64,000 bases of DNA from Pseudocitrobacter faecalis (GCA_003315335.1 QNRL01000009.1:186001-250000); one strand, 5' to 3'; counted from the first letter of the stretch, positions 9,543 to 17,673 are shown. The notes: generated from the sequence alone by a model not told the origin. Translations and numbers: made by a program.

Positions 9543-10138
9543 TGCGCGTATTTACTCTGATATTACTGCTGTGTGTGGCCACCTTTAGCCAGGCACAAGA
9601 AGCGGACACACAATCGCAGCTCACCGAGATGATTTTCAATGATCCGACAAGCCCGCGCCAGGGTGCGGAAAAACCGGCGCTGGTGATCGTCAACTTTACC
9701 GATTACAACTGTCCTTACTGCAAGCAGTTTGACCCGATGCTGGAGAAAATTGTGCAGGATTACCCGCAGGTGCAACTGGTCGTCAAACTGCTGCCGTTTC
9801 GCGGTGAAAGCTCGATGAACTCCGCGCGCGTGGCGTTAACCACCTGGCGCCAGCAGCCGGAAAAATTCTGGGCGCTACATCAACGGTTGATGGCGAAAAA
9901 GGGCACGCATGATGACGCCTCTATCCTGAGTGCGCAGCAGAAAACCCAGACGGCGGATATTAAGGCGGATGCGCAAAGCACGGACAGCGTGAAGCTGAAT
10001 CTGATCCTGTCGCAGGTGCTGGGCATTCAGGGGACGCCCGCGACGATCGTTGGCGATCAAATGGTGGCGGGTGCCATCGCCTATGACGATCTGGAGGCGC
10101 TGGTGAAAGAGCAACTGGCGAAAGCCAATGCGCAGTAA
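9542..10138 (+). CDS. scsC: periplasmic thioredoxin-fold protein ScsC
   Basis: Secreted DsbA/DsbG-like thiol-disulfide oxidoreductase, in Salmonella linked to copper binding and protection of periplasmic thiols, with ScsB as reductant. It has 198 residues: signal peptide to about residue 18, then a thioredoxin fold with active site NCPYCKQF (C57, C60) and an inserted helical domain. The cis-proline loop is seen as QGTPATIVG. The ATG overlaps the scsB stop by one base and uses AAAGGA inside scsB; its own end overlaps scsD by 11 bases. Confidence 0.92.
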   Translation: MRVFTLILLLCVATFSQAQEADTQSQLTEMIFNDPTSPRQGAEKPALVIVNFTDYNCPYCKQFDPMLEKIVQDYPQVQLVVKLLPFRGESSMNSARVALTTWRQQPEKFWALHQRLMAKKGTHDDASILSAQQKTQTADIKADAQSTDSVKLNLILSQVLGIQGTPATIVGDQMVAGAIAYDDLEALVKEQLAKANAQ

Positions 10139-10631
10139 ATTGCGCCGCTGGCTAAAGGATCTGGTCATCCTGCTATTCCTGGCGATGGCGCTGATGTGGG
10201 GGATGGATCAACTGCGTAAGCCTGAACTCCCGGAGAATGTTTCCGGAATAACCTTACAGACGCTGGACGGCGAAACCCATTCGCTGGCAGAGCTGAGCCA
10301 GAAAAAGCCGTTGCTACTCTACGTATGGGCGAGCTGGTGTGGCGTATGCCGCTACACCACACCTGCGGTGGCGCAACTTTCGCAGGAAGGTCAGAACGTG
10401 CTGAGCGTGGCCCTGCGCTCCGGAGACGACAACCAACTGGCGCAGTGGATGGCGAAAAAGCATCTGACCCTGCCGGTGGTAAACGACCCGCGCGGCGAGC
10501 TTTCCGCGCGCTGGCGGGTGAGCGTGACGCCCACGCTGATGGTGATCTCTCAGGGGCAGGTGGTAAATGTGACCACCGGCTGGAGCAGCTACTGGGGCAT
10601 GCGCGCCCGGTTGTGGTGGGGCGGGCTTTAG
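10128..10631 (+). CDS. scsD: membrane-anchored thioredoxin-like protein ScsD
   Basis: TlpA-like thioredoxin held at the periplasmic face by an N-terminal anchor (about 10-26). It has 167 residues with active site ASWCGVCRYTTP (C71, C74) and a cis-proline segment SVTPTLMV. It starts 11 bases inside scsC, so the two are probably translationally coupled. Its TAG stop (10629-10631) overlaps the TAA stop of the convergent pilus adhesin gene (10628-10630), leaving no room for a terminator. Confidence 0.9.
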   Translation: MRSKLRRWLKDLVILLFLAMALMWGMDQLRKPELPENVSGITLQTLDGETHSLAELSQKKPLLLYVWASWCGVCRYTTPAVAQLSQEGQNVLSVALRSGDDNQLAQWMAKKHLTLPVVNDPRGELSARWRVSVTPTLMVISQGQVVNVTTGWSSYWGMRARLWWGGL

Positions 10632-11608
10632 TAGGTCACGTTGATGGTGACCGTATCGGCGTAGGTGTCGGGCGTGTAATTCGCGCTCGGCAGCGTGGCA
10701 TACGCATTGTAGGTGATGGTTTGCCCGTTCCCCGTTCCGGCAACCGTATTGCTGCCAGTGGTATTTCCCCACGGCGTACCGCTGGTTCCGGCGGTGGAAC
10801 GAAGCTGATACGGCACCTGATCGCTGTTGCTGGCATTGCCGGTATTGGTTTTCATCACTCCGCTGCCGGTCGTGCTGTTGTTGGACGGTACCAGCCCGAT
10901 GGTATAGGGCGTGTTGCTGGTGCAGGCCACGCCAATGCTGTTGCTGGCGCTGAGGTTAGTATCGGTGAAGGCCGCATTGCCAAAATTAATATTGCTCGCC
11001 GTGGTGACGTTGCAAAATTTGGTTACGGTAGCCGAGACGGTAAAGGGAAAGGTTGCCCCCTGCGTGGTACCGCAGTTTGCGGGGGGCGCAGCCAGGCCGA
11101 TGTTTATTGTCATACTGGCGGTCGCCGCCGTGTAGGTATCCTGATAACTTCCCGGCACGACGCTGGTTTGTCGGGCGGGCACTTTGGCATACACCGTTAA
11201 GCTACCCGTCACCGGCGTCAGGTTTAACAAATTAAGCTGGATCGCCGGAACGGTGGTTCCGCTTTGATATTGGCTGCCCCAGACCGTAGTGTACGACGCG
11301 TTCGAATAAAGCTGATAATCGAGTGTCCCGGCAGGTGGCCCTGCGTAAGCCATTCTGCGCGGTATCACCTGCCCGCTGTTCGCTGACGCGCCGATGTTAA
11401 AGCAGATGGTGACGCCGGCCAGTAAATCGCCAAGCTCCTTAGTACAACTGTAGTTGAAGGTCATGCTGGTATTGGTATCCGCGCTGCTTAACGGATTGAC
11501 GTTCCCAAAACTGATGTTTTGCACGCCGGACATTGAGCACACGACGGCTTTGCTGGCCAGCGGGCAGAGCAATAATCCCAGCAGTAATACCAGATGAATT
11601 AACCGCAC
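10628..11608 (-). CDS. Csu-type pilus tip adhesin, two spore-coat-U domains
   Basis: Likely tip subunit of an archaic chaperone-usher pilus (role of CsuE in Acinetobacter). The start is GTG at 11608, preceded by AGGAG at the right spacing; the longer frame reading back into the usher is not a plausible start. The 326 residues have a signal peptide (LIHLVLLLGLLLCPLASKA), then two SCPU domains, one from about residue 22 (VVCSMSGVQNISFGNVN) and one from about residue 195 (TKFCNVTTASNINFGN), ending in the donor-strand-type DTVTINVTY. The two-domain form marks a tip protein. The gene follows the usher by 16 bases. Confidence 0.85.
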   Translation of the reverse strand: MRLIHLVLLLGLLLCPLASKAVVCSMSGVQNISFGNVNPLSSADTNTSMTFNYSCTKELGDLLAGVTICFNIGASANSGQVIPRRMAYAGPPAGTLDYQLYSNASYTTVWGSQYQSGTTVPAIQLNLLNLTPVTGSLTVYAKVPARQTSVVPGSYQDTYTAATASMTINIGLAAPPANCGTTQGATFPFTVSATVTKFCNVTTASNINFGNAAFTDTNLSASNSIGVACTSNTPYTIGLVPSNNSTTGSGVMKTNTGNASNSDQVPYQLRSTAGTSGTPWGNTTGSNTVAGTGNGQTITYNAYATLPSANYTPDTYADTVTINVTY

Positions 11609-11624
11609 ATCACGACTCCTGTAG

Positions 11625-13991
11625 TTAGCGACAGACCAATGGGCCAATTTGCGGGATGCCTTTGGCCTGACGTGGGTAATTGAACTGCGCCGCGCATTTG
11701 CCGCCCGGCAGAGCAACCTCCAGCGTGTTATGCGAAGAGACCATATCGAAATAGGCCATCCCATCAAAACCTATCATTACCGTATCTGTACTCTGTTGCC
11801 CTAGGTTGAGCGTGGCCCGGCTGCCTTCCGGCAACGCGCGGCCCTGCGCATCCACTAAGACAATCAACGCGGGTTGCGTGGTGGTAATACCAAACTCCAC
11901 CAGCGTGCCGGAACGATCGGCGGGAACCGCGGCGGCGTTAACCCGATCGACGCGCGTGTTGGCCGGAAGATTCAGCGTGTCGATGCTTATCTGATTGTTT
12001 TGATAGCTATTGAGCTGTGTCACCAGCAGTAAGCCGTCGTCGTCGCTGGTGCCAACCACGTTATTCTCCAGCATCACCGGCACGTCCGGCACGCCCTGCG
12101 TCGACACCACCGCAAAGCCATTATTGATTTCCCGCGCGGCAAACAGACCGCCGCCCATCATTACCAGCGAACCGGTCGCGCCCGCGTAAGCGTAGTGGTT
12201 ATCGGGAACACGGTTAAAGCCGGTATAGACCTTCCCGTATCGCCCCTGATAGCCGACTTCGCCCTGGCCGCTGGTTTCTGACGCCTGGCGATTGGCGGCG
12301 ATATTCCAGCCCCAGCCACCTTCAGACGGCAGCATCTGGCTGGCATTCATCATGTAACCCACCTCATCGTTAGTGCGCTGAATGGTACCGCTGACGGTGC
12401 GGTTGTTCTCCAGTGAAACCGTGAGCATCAGGTAGACGCTGCTGTCCTGGTGATCGTCAAGATTCTGGTTCAGCCCGAGGTTAAGCCAGGCTTTCTCCGT
12501 CAGCGCTTTTGACCAGTTGGCATTCACGTAGCGCAGATCGCTGTCGTGCGGATAGCGAAACTGTAAATAGCCGACGCTGAAATTGCCGAGAGCCTGGGCG
12601 TTATAGCCCACCACCGTATTGCTGTTCAGCTCTGGCGGCGCCTGGCCGTAAGCGGTGGCGATATCGCGATAGTCGCCGCTGGTGACGGTCGTTGAGGTAT
12701 TGAAGCTGAAAATATCGTTTGACCAGCGATAGCCGAGGCTGTACAGCGCGCCGTTTTTCCCTTCATCGCCGCTGAAGGCGAGGGCGGCTGAAATCGTGCC
12801 GCTGCGCGGGCCTGGCACCCAGTCGTTACTGATGCCGCCGTTAAGCAGACTGTCGCTGGCTTCGCCATGGGCGGCGGTAGTGAAGGTGTTGCTGATGCCG
12901 TGACGCCACGTGGCGCTAAGCGCGGGTTTGCTGGCGTAATCAAACGAAGTGTAACCGTAGTTTTCCCGCACCACGCCCAGTTCGGCTGACCATTCCGTTA
13001 ACCCCTTTCGCAGCAACGACTGATCGTTATAAAACGAAAAATTTTGCACAGTTGTGCGCCCCAGCGCATCGGTCATTGTCACCTGGGCGTTCCCCGCGCC
13101 GTTGATATTGGGCAGGGTGTTAATCTCAAAATTTCCGGCGGGGACGTTGCCGTTGTAATTTCTTACCCCGTTTACATACAGTTCCACACTCGACGGAAGT
13201 GTCGCGGAACCAAAAAATGCGGGCAGCGGGGTGGTGGGCTGATAGGGTTGCAGGCTGAAATCGGTGCCGATTTGCAGGCCGGCAATACGCGTGGAACGCG
13301 ACCATGACAGAGCGCTGGTGAGCGTGTCGCCCAACGAGACATACAGCATTTTATCCGGGAAGGAAGAGCGCCAACTGGTATCAAGACGCGTGAATCCGTT
13401 GCTTTGATAACCCGGCGTGCTTTCGGTGGTGTTTTGACTTAATTGAGTCGAGCTGAGAACCCCGGCGGCGTTAAAAGCGCGCAGCTCGCTCCACGTATTA
13501 AGCCGCGTTTCATCATCCTGCGCGGCGTAGAGATCGTAGTTGATCAGCAGCCCGCGCGAGATGCTGGCTTGCGGCTGTTCCACGTTCTCTCTCCCCACTT
13601 CGGTAGTGCCGAGATCCAACGCGCTAAGCGGGGCGGTGAGCGTGAGCGTCTGCTGCTGAACGTCGTAATCGACATTAAGCTGTGGAATGTCATTGAGCGC
13701 GCGCGTCTCGCCTGCCGGGATGCCAATCTGGTGCCGCGAGGCGGGGCTGGCGTAGAGCTTTTCATTGATGAAACGGAAATGCACCAGCCCTTTGGGGTTT
13801 CCGTTAACCGTCACATCAAGGTAGAGGTCGATACCTTCATGCTGCGTGTTATCATTCATCGGAGTATCCCGTGATGGGCCAGTGTTGGTATTGTTCGCGA
13901 CCGCGGCACCCGATACACATGTTGCGCTAAGCAAAATGACGTTTGCCAGACGGGAAAGTCTTTTACAGATTTTGCACCGCTTTTTGGCCAT
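11625..13991 (-). CDS. Csu-type fimbrial usher
   Basis: Outer-membrane beta-barrel that receives chaperone-subunit complexes and assembles and exports the pilus. It has 788 residues: signal sequence in the first 33 residues (LANVILLSATCVSGAAVA), an N-terminal chaperone-binding domain (DLYLDVTVNGNPKG), a central barrel with a plug (VELYVNGVRNYNGNVPAG), and C-terminal domains ending GPLVCR. The family is the shorter archaic (sigma) usher type rather than the ~850-residue FimD type. The ATG lies 29 bases inside the chaperone gene; the nearest later Met would remove the signal peptide. Confidence 0.9.
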   Translation of the reverse strand: MAKKRCKICKRLSRLANVILLSATCVSGAAVANNTNTGPSRDTPMNDNTQHEGIDLYLDVTVNGNPKGLVHFRFINEKLYASPASRHQIGIPAGETRALNDIPQLNVDYDVQQQTLTLTAPLSALDLGTTEVGRENVEQPQASISRGLLINYDLYAAQDDETRLNTWSELRAFNAAGVLSSTQLSQNTTESTPGYQSNGFTRLDTSWRSSFPDKMLYVSLGDTLTSALSWSRSTRIAGLQIGTDFSLQPYQPTTPLPAFFGSATLPSSVELYVNGVRNYNGNVPAGNFEINTLPNINGAGNAQVTMTDALGRTTVQNFSFYNDQSLLRKGLTEWSAELGVVRENYGYTSFDYASKPALSATWRHGISNTFTTAAHGEASDSLLNGGISNDWVPGPRSGTISAALAFSGDEGKNGALYSLGYRWSNDIFSFNTSTTVTSGDYRDIATAYGQAPPELNSNTVVGYNAQALGNFSVGYLQFRYPHDSDLRYVNANWSKALTEKAWLNLGLNQNLDDHQDSSVYLMLTVSLENNRTVSGTIQRTNDEVGYMMNASQMLPSEGGWGWNIAANRQASETSGQGEVGYQGRYGKVYTGFNRVPDNHYAYAGATGSLVMMGGGLFAAREINNGFAVVSTQGVPDVPVMLENNVVGTSDDDGLLLVTQLNSYQNNQISIDTLNLPANTRVDRVNAAAVPADRSGTLVEFGITTTQPALIVLVDAQGRALPEGSRATLNLGQQSTDTVMIGFDGMAYFDMVSSHNTLEVALPGGKCAAQFNYPRQAKGIPQIGPLVCR

Positions 13992-14700
13992 TGATCATGA
14001 CTTCGAGTTTTCCGCCAGGTGCAATATTTGCGGCTTTTGGCGTTAATATCCATCGCATGGTCGAGCCTGGAAGAACATACCCCAGTAGCCCCGGCGTAAT
14101 TTCTCTTCTGCCGCCCTGTTGATTGATATACGTTACGGCGGAGAGTTGTGCATGACTATTTCCGTTGTTACTGACCTCAAGGAAATTATCATTTCCGACA
14201 CGTTTTACTCCCCATGTTAATTTCGCTTGCGGCGTGCCACTGTTCTTCGGTTGAATAAAAACGGGGAGTGAATAATGTAAAACGAATTGTAATTTATTGG
14301 ACTGCGGCGTGGCTGATGGTAATTCATTAACAGATAACCGGTAAGACTCCTCGACACTGTTAGTTGGATTACCCAGGCGAATGACGCGAATCAACTGGCG
14401 CTGCCCGGGTTGCAGCGTGAGCATCGGCGGGCTGATGACCAGATCGCGCGAGGCGGTCAGGTTGTCTTTAAAATCGCGCTGGCTCCAGTGAAAGACGCGC
14501 ACCTGCGCGTTAATGGTATTGGTGCCTTCGTTACTCAGCCAGATGCCGTCAGCATTTTTATCCTGAAGGGTCAAGGAGACAGGAGAAACCTGCAAACCGC
14601 TGGCCAGAGCGACATTTTGTGAAGCGATCAATCCTGTCAGGCAGAGCCAAACAGCCTGCCTTAAAAAGGTTGTTATTCTCATAAAATTCCGTTTTATCAA
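13963..14700 (-). CDS. Csu-type periplasmic pilus chaperone
   Basis: PapD-like chaperone that completes the fold of pilus subunits by donor-strand complementation in the periplasm. It has 245 residues: signal peptide to about residue 34 (LASGLQVSPVSLTLQ begins the mature part), an N-terminal immunoglobulin-like domain with the conserved LQPGQRQLIRVIRLG strand and the SYRLSVNELP segment, then a C-terminal domain ending in a basic tail. The ATG overlaps the stop of the major subunit gene by 4 bases (ATGA), so translation is probably coupled. Confidence 0.9.
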   Translation of the reverse strand: MIKRNFMRITTFLRQAVWLCLTGLIASQNVALASGLQVSPVSLTLQDKNADGIWLSNEGTNTINAQVRVFHWSQRDFKDNLTASRDLVISPPMLTLQPGQRQLIRVIRLGNPTNSVEESYRLSVNELPSATPQSNKLQFVLHYSLPVFIQPKNSGTPQAKLTWGVKRVGNDNFLEVSNNGNSHAQLSAVTYINQQGGRREITPGLLGYVLPGSTMRWILTPKAANIAPGGKLEVMINGQKAVQNL

Positions 14701-15227
14701 TAGTTAACGTTAACAGTTACCGTGTCTGCATAGCTATCAGGTGTGAAGTTTGCGCTCGCAGCGGTCGCATAGACTGTGTAGGTTTGTGCAACGCCTGTAC
14801 CGGTGCCTGCCACGCCATTACCCACCGTGGTCGTGGTCGCGGTGTTCCCCCACACCGGGCCGGTCGCGGAGGTTTGGTTAAGCTGATACGGCACTTTATC
14901 GGTATTGGTCGCGGCGTTGGCAACAGATGACATCGCCCCTGCACCGCCCGTACCACCGCCATTCGCCGTAGAGGGGGCAAGGCCGATAAAGTAAGGCGTT
15001 GTTTTCGAACAGTTCACCGAAATAGTGCTGTTACCGCTGGTATTGGTGGCATTGGCATTTACTGAACCCAGGTTAATGTTGGAGGATGCTCCCGCGGTAA
15101 CACTGCATGATTTGAGAATAGTAATAAGAACCTGAAAGGTGGCTGTCGCCGTCGCGGCATTGGCTGCTGGAATAACAGAAAATGCGAAGCAAGGAAGAAT
15201 GAAGCGCAGCAGGGTTGATGGTTTCAT
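14697..15227 (-). CDS. spore-coat-U domain pilus subunit, likely major pilin
   Basis: Single-domain SCPU subunit, probably the pilus shaft protein (CsuA/B role). It has 176 residues: signal peptide 1-24 (ending PAANA), then the SCPU fold with the conserved cysteines C41 (KSCSVTAG) and C74 (VNCSKTTPYFIGL) and the C-terminal beta-strand YADTVTVNVNY. First gene of the four-gene operon; AGAGGA lies about 9 bases before the ATG. Rich in Thr, Ala and Asn as usual for this family. Acinetobacter Csu has extra subunit genes (CsuA, CsuB) that are absent here. Confidence 0.87.
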   Translation of the reverse strand: MKPSTLLRFILPCFAFSVIPAANAATATATFQVLITILKSCSVTAGASSNINLGSVNANATNTSGNSTISVNCSKTTPYFIGLAPSTANGGGTGGAGAMSSVANAATNTDKVPYQLNQTSATGPVWGNTATTTTVGNGVAGTGTGVAQTYTVYATAASANFTPDSYADTVTVNVNY

Positions 15228-15671
15228 ATTCTTATCCTCTACAGGTTATCTTATTCTTTTCAAAAGAGTGGAAGGGGAATTATCTCAATTGGGCTTAAGT
15301 AAACAGTAGGGTAAGGAAATGTTTTGTGCCAATTTTAAAATAAAGATTTGTGCGTATTGAATTTCTTTAAGGATATATTTTATTTTCATGGTGATTTTAT
15401 AGGAATAATCTTGTGGATGTTTTTGGTGAATGGAATAAATAAGATGAAATATAGGATATATTATATTTTTTAACAGCTTCTCCCTGTTGCCTGAAATGGC
15501 AAAAAAGCGATTTCCCGCTACACTCCCGATGAGGGAGGCTGAGGACATGGACGCCCGAAGAAGTGACCCGTACGAGGTTTCGTATGAAAGGTGTAAGAAT
15601 CCCTTTGATATCGTGAGCCATTTGAGGTCTTATAGTCTTGTTAATCACGTGGTTAATTTAAGGACGAGAAC
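15228..15671. other. AT-rich intergenic region between pilus operon and YoaC-like gene
   Basis: 444 bases without a convincing gene. The part nearest the pilus operon (about 15285-15480) is strikingly AT-rich, as expected for an H-NS-silenced, horizontally spread fimbrial promoter. No clear sigma-70 promoter pair could be settled by eye. On the right, TATAGT (15631-15636) is a possible -10 element for the small gene that follows. ORFs in this stretch are low-complexity and not supported. Confidence 0.4.
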
Positions 15672-15971
15672 ATGCCAACAGTCATCGCTAAAGCCCTGGA
15701 TTTCATCAACGCTATGGATACAACCGTTGCGGTACCGCACTCTATGGATGAAAGCACAGCGAAGGGTATCTTTAAGTATCTGAAAGAAATCGGTGTACAG
15801 GTGAGTGCAGAAGAAATTACTGCGCGAGGGACTTCAGAGGGATGGAATCCCGAGTTCACTAAAAAAGTCGTCGGATGGGCTGAAAAAATCGCCTCTGACG
15901 AGCGTGTTGTGATTAAAAATCCCGAGTATTTTTCTTCCTATATGCAGGAACAACTGAGCGCGTTAGTGTGA
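15672..15971 (+). CDS. small DUF1889-type protein, YoaC-like
   Basis: A 99-residue soluble acidic protein with no signal peptide or membrane segment. The sequence (AKALDFINAMDTTVAVPHSMD ... ISKYLKEIGV-like helices ... NPEYFSSYMQEQLSALV) resembles E. coli YoaC, a DUF1889 protein of unknown function; this identification is from memory of the family and moderate. AAGGA sits 8 bases before the ATG, and codon use is good, so the gene is probably real. It stands alone between the pilus operon and the tRNA island, just outside the left repeat. No function is proposed. Confidence 0.7.
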   Translation: MPTVIAKALDFINAMDTTVAVPHSMDESTAKGIFKYLKEIGVQVSAEEITARGTSEGWNPEFTKKVVGWAEKIASDERVVIKNPEYFSSYMQEQLSALV

Positions 15972-16001
15972 GTTAACGTGGTGAGGTATGCTGCAAAAAC
16001 G

Positions 16002-16029
16002 AAGGGCTTACGTTTTCACGTAAGCCCTT
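16002..16029 (-). terminator. tRNA-type terminator hairpin at left island edge
   Basis: Perfect 12-bp arms AAGGGCTTACGT and ACGTAAGCCCTT around TTTC. On the minus strand it is followed by CGTTTTTGC, a T-run, so it is a rho-independent terminator. It lies just beyond the partial tRNA copy and is probably the original downstream terminator of ileX, displaced by the island. Confidence 0.65.
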
Positions 16030-16035
16030 GCTGTA

Positions 16036-16082
16036 TCTGGTGGCCCCTGTTGGGTTTGAACCAACGACCAAGCGATTATGAG
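16036..16082 (-). repeat. left attachment-site repeat (3' part of tRNA-Ile2)
   Basis: 47 bases identical to 18084-18130, covering the 3' end of the tRNA-Ile(CAT) gene through CCA, T arm, variable region and anticodon loop. After it the sequence diverges, so no 5' half exists and it cannot make a tRNA. With the intact copy at 18084 it bounds the mini-island. Confidence 0.85.
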
Positions 16083-16383
16083 GAGAGATAGCACAACACC
16101 AGGCATTAATAAGTAAATACAAGCATTTAACGCTTAGGCTATTGACCAATAAACCACCCTGACACCCCAAAATTCCTGGAATTGTTTAAATTTAAAAATT
16201 CTGCTGTTGCGGCTATCGAGCCAAATCCGGTCAAACGGCTGGAATTTGCTGACACTGTTTTGTCGGATTGCGATTACGCGTGATGCAATGGAAATTCCCC
16301 ACTCTGACCGTTGACCAGGCGCGCGAGCAGAATCGGCGAGGTTATCGTTACGGGCCGTAATTCCAACTAACGCCGACGCACTG

Positions 16384-16542
16384 ATGGAGCCAGCGCAGAA
16401 AGTTGAGCGGGCGATTCTGGAACTTGCCGGGTTTGTTGAGAGTGCTGGGCGGGTCGATGCGCTGCTGGGCGTCATGAGTGACGACGATAAACGGTGTGCG
16501 TTTTTTGCGTTACTAAATCCGCTTGCCAAAAAGTTTGGGTAA
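16384..16542 (+). CDS. short ORF of unknown function or decayed gene end
   Basis: A 52-residue frame from ATG 16384 reading MEPAQKVERAILELAGFVES and ending LNPLAKKFG. The frame stays open upstream to about 16314 (after a TGA) with protein-like sequence, and neighbouring frames upstream also hold short protein-like stretches interrupted by stops (for example TPKFLELFKFKNSAVAAIE before a TGA near 16284). This fits a frameshifted phage-type gene of which only the end is preserved. I do not recognise the family. Confidence 0.3.
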   Translation: MEPAQKVERAILELAGFVESAGRVDALLGVMSDDDKRCAFFALLNPLAKKFG

Positions 16543-16636
16543 ACAGAATCCTAAAAAGTAAATGCTGTTATATGGTTACGAACGCTTTTTCGCGCGTAAC
16601 AGTATGATGGAACCCTCATTTTTAAGGGGTTTCATA

Positions 16637-16972
16637 ATGAAAAGAATGTCATTTTGTTTGTTGTGCGTTTTTATTCTTTCAGGGTGTACGGTTCATAAGC
16701 AATTAATCCCCATGGGCGGAAGCAAAGCCGACGGAACAATAAGGATGGGATACCACGTCGGTGATACCTACGGGATGTTTGAAAAAGCCAGCGTTGATAT
16801 GATGCAAGCTCAGTCGCTCGCCATCCAAAAATGTAAGGTTTGGGGATATGAGGGCGCAGAGGCGTTCGGCGGGCAGTCCTCACAGTGCACAGACCCGAGC
16901 CCGGCGGGTTGTCGGCAGGCTGATATATACGTGGAGTATCAGTGTACCGGCGGTAAGGCTTCGCAGAACTAA
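16637..16972 (+). CDS. YecR-like lipoprotein
   Basis: Predicted outer- or inner-membrane lipoprotein of 111 residues. The start is ATG 16637 (MKRMSFCLLCVFILSGC), 8 bases after AGGGG; an upstream ATG lacks a ribosome site. The lipobox is L-S-G-C with the acylated Cys at residue 17. The mature part has four further Cys in the second half (KCKVWGYEGAEAFGG; SQCTDP; GCRQADIYVEYQCTGG), typical of YecR-family proteins, which are of unknown function and in E. coli fall in the flagellar regulon. A strong terminator follows. It is cargo of the tRNA mini-island. Confidence 0.75.
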   Translation: MKRMSFCLLCVFILSGCTVHKQLIPMGGSKADGTIRMGYHVGDTYGMFEKASVDMMQAQSLAIQKCKVWGYEGAEAFGGQSSQCTDPSPAGCRQADIYVEYQCTGGKASQN

Positions 16973-16979
16973 AGAGACG

Positions 16980-17005
16980 AGCCGGTCACTAGACCGGCTT
17001 TTTTT
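16980..17005 (+). terminator. terminator of the YecR-like gene
   Basis: AGCCGGTC and GACCGGCT arms (8 bp, perfect) with loop ACTA, followed by seven T. It lies between the lipoprotein gene and the end of the convergent toxin-antitoxin operon. Confidence 0.85.
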
Positions 17006-17363
17006 ATGCTGCAGCGCTGATGGTAAAATCAAAATGAATCGCATCATATGGGAACAGCGTGCCGCGCTCGCCGCGCTCCAGTAGCCCGCCATTAATCAGC
17101 GTGGTAATGTCCGTGTGAACGCCTTTTACGTCACGCCCGACAAGCGTCGCAATCTCGCGGATCGTCAATTCACCGCACCCAGCCATAGCCTGCAAGATCC
17201 CCATTCTGTTGGGTGCTAAAACTTTATGCATCACAGCCCATGAAGGGAACGAGATCACGCCCTCGCCCGTGCCGCGTTCGCCAGTTGCGACGGCATTCAT
17301 GGCGGACATAACGTCCGCCGCGAAATCCTGCATATTTTCAATTTTAATCGTAACGGTTTTCAT
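17004..17363 (-). CDS. TumA-like winged-helix antitoxin
   Basis: 119 residues from ATG 17363 (MKTVTIKIENMQDFAADVM). A helical N-terminus is followed by a winged-helix DNA-binding domain (about 55-105: PNRMGILQAMAGCGELTIREIATLVGRD then VHTDITTLINGGLLERGERG). This matches the putative transcriptional regulator paired with DUF6516/TumE toxins. It starts two bases after the last base of the toxin stop codon and uses GGGGG inside the toxin end, so expression is coupled. It probably neutralises the toxin and represses the promoter at the two 18-bp palindromes upstream. Family naming is from memory, not a search. Confidence 0.65.
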   Translation of the reverse strand: MKTVTIKIENMQDFAADVMSAMNAVATGERGTGEGVISFPSWAVMHKVLAPNRMGILQAMAGCGELTIREIATLVGRDVKGVHTDITTLINGGLLERGERGTLFPYDAIHFDFTISAAA

Positions 17364-17364
17364 G

Positions 17365-17655
17365 TTACCCCCGATCATCTCGAATAGTTTCAACGTCTGC
17401 CAGAAAATCTGCTAACAGTTGCTCAATGCTCATAAAGCTGGTGGAAATTTCCCGGTCACCTATGTGCTTGTGATCCCCTTTGCCGCGTTCGTTGTCGTAC
17501 CGCATAACGCACACCCCGGAAACAACGTAGGCCATACTGTATTTATAACCGTGGCTGCTACCCAGCACAGCCGGATCGACTTCCCATATCAGTATTTGAA
17601 TGTATTCGTTTTCGCTCAAATACCTGGTGAACTTCTTAAACAGTGTCGCTGGCAT
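17365..17655 (-). CDS. TumE-like (DUF6516) toxin
   Basis: 96 residues from ATG 17655 (MPATLFKKFTRYLSENEY), chosen because AAGGAGGG sits 7 bases upstream; the longer frame starts inside the operator region. The body (YIQILIWEVDPAVLGSSHGYKYSMAYVVSGVCVMRYDNERGKGDHKHIG) fits the small TumE/DUF6516 family, with the charged RYDNERGKGDHKH segment as the probable active or RNA-binding surface. Gene order is toxin first, antitoxin second. Toxic activity is inferred from the pairing and has not been shown here. Confidence 0.65.
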   Translation of the reverse strand: MPATLFKKFTRYLSENEYIQILIWEVDPAVLGSSHGYKYSMAYVVSGVCVMRYDNERGKGDHKHIGDREISTSFMSIEQLLADFLADVETIRDDRG

Positions 17656-17673
17656 TTTTCGCCCTCCTTGCGC

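Noticed and set aside
11609-11767. Longer start for the pilus tip adhesin within the usher gene
   Set aside because: The added 53 residues are an out-of-frame reading of the usher end; the GTG at 11608 has a good AGGAG site and begins a signal peptide.
15285-15648. Two minus-strand ORFs upstream of the pilus operon
   Set aside because: Both are AT-rich, low-complexity frames with no ribosome site or domain, in a region expected to be promoter DNA.
16036-16111. Second tRNA-Ile gene at the left island edge
   Set aside because: Only the 3' 47 bases match; after the anticodon loop the sequence diverges and no 5' acceptor or D arm exists. It is an attachment-site copy.
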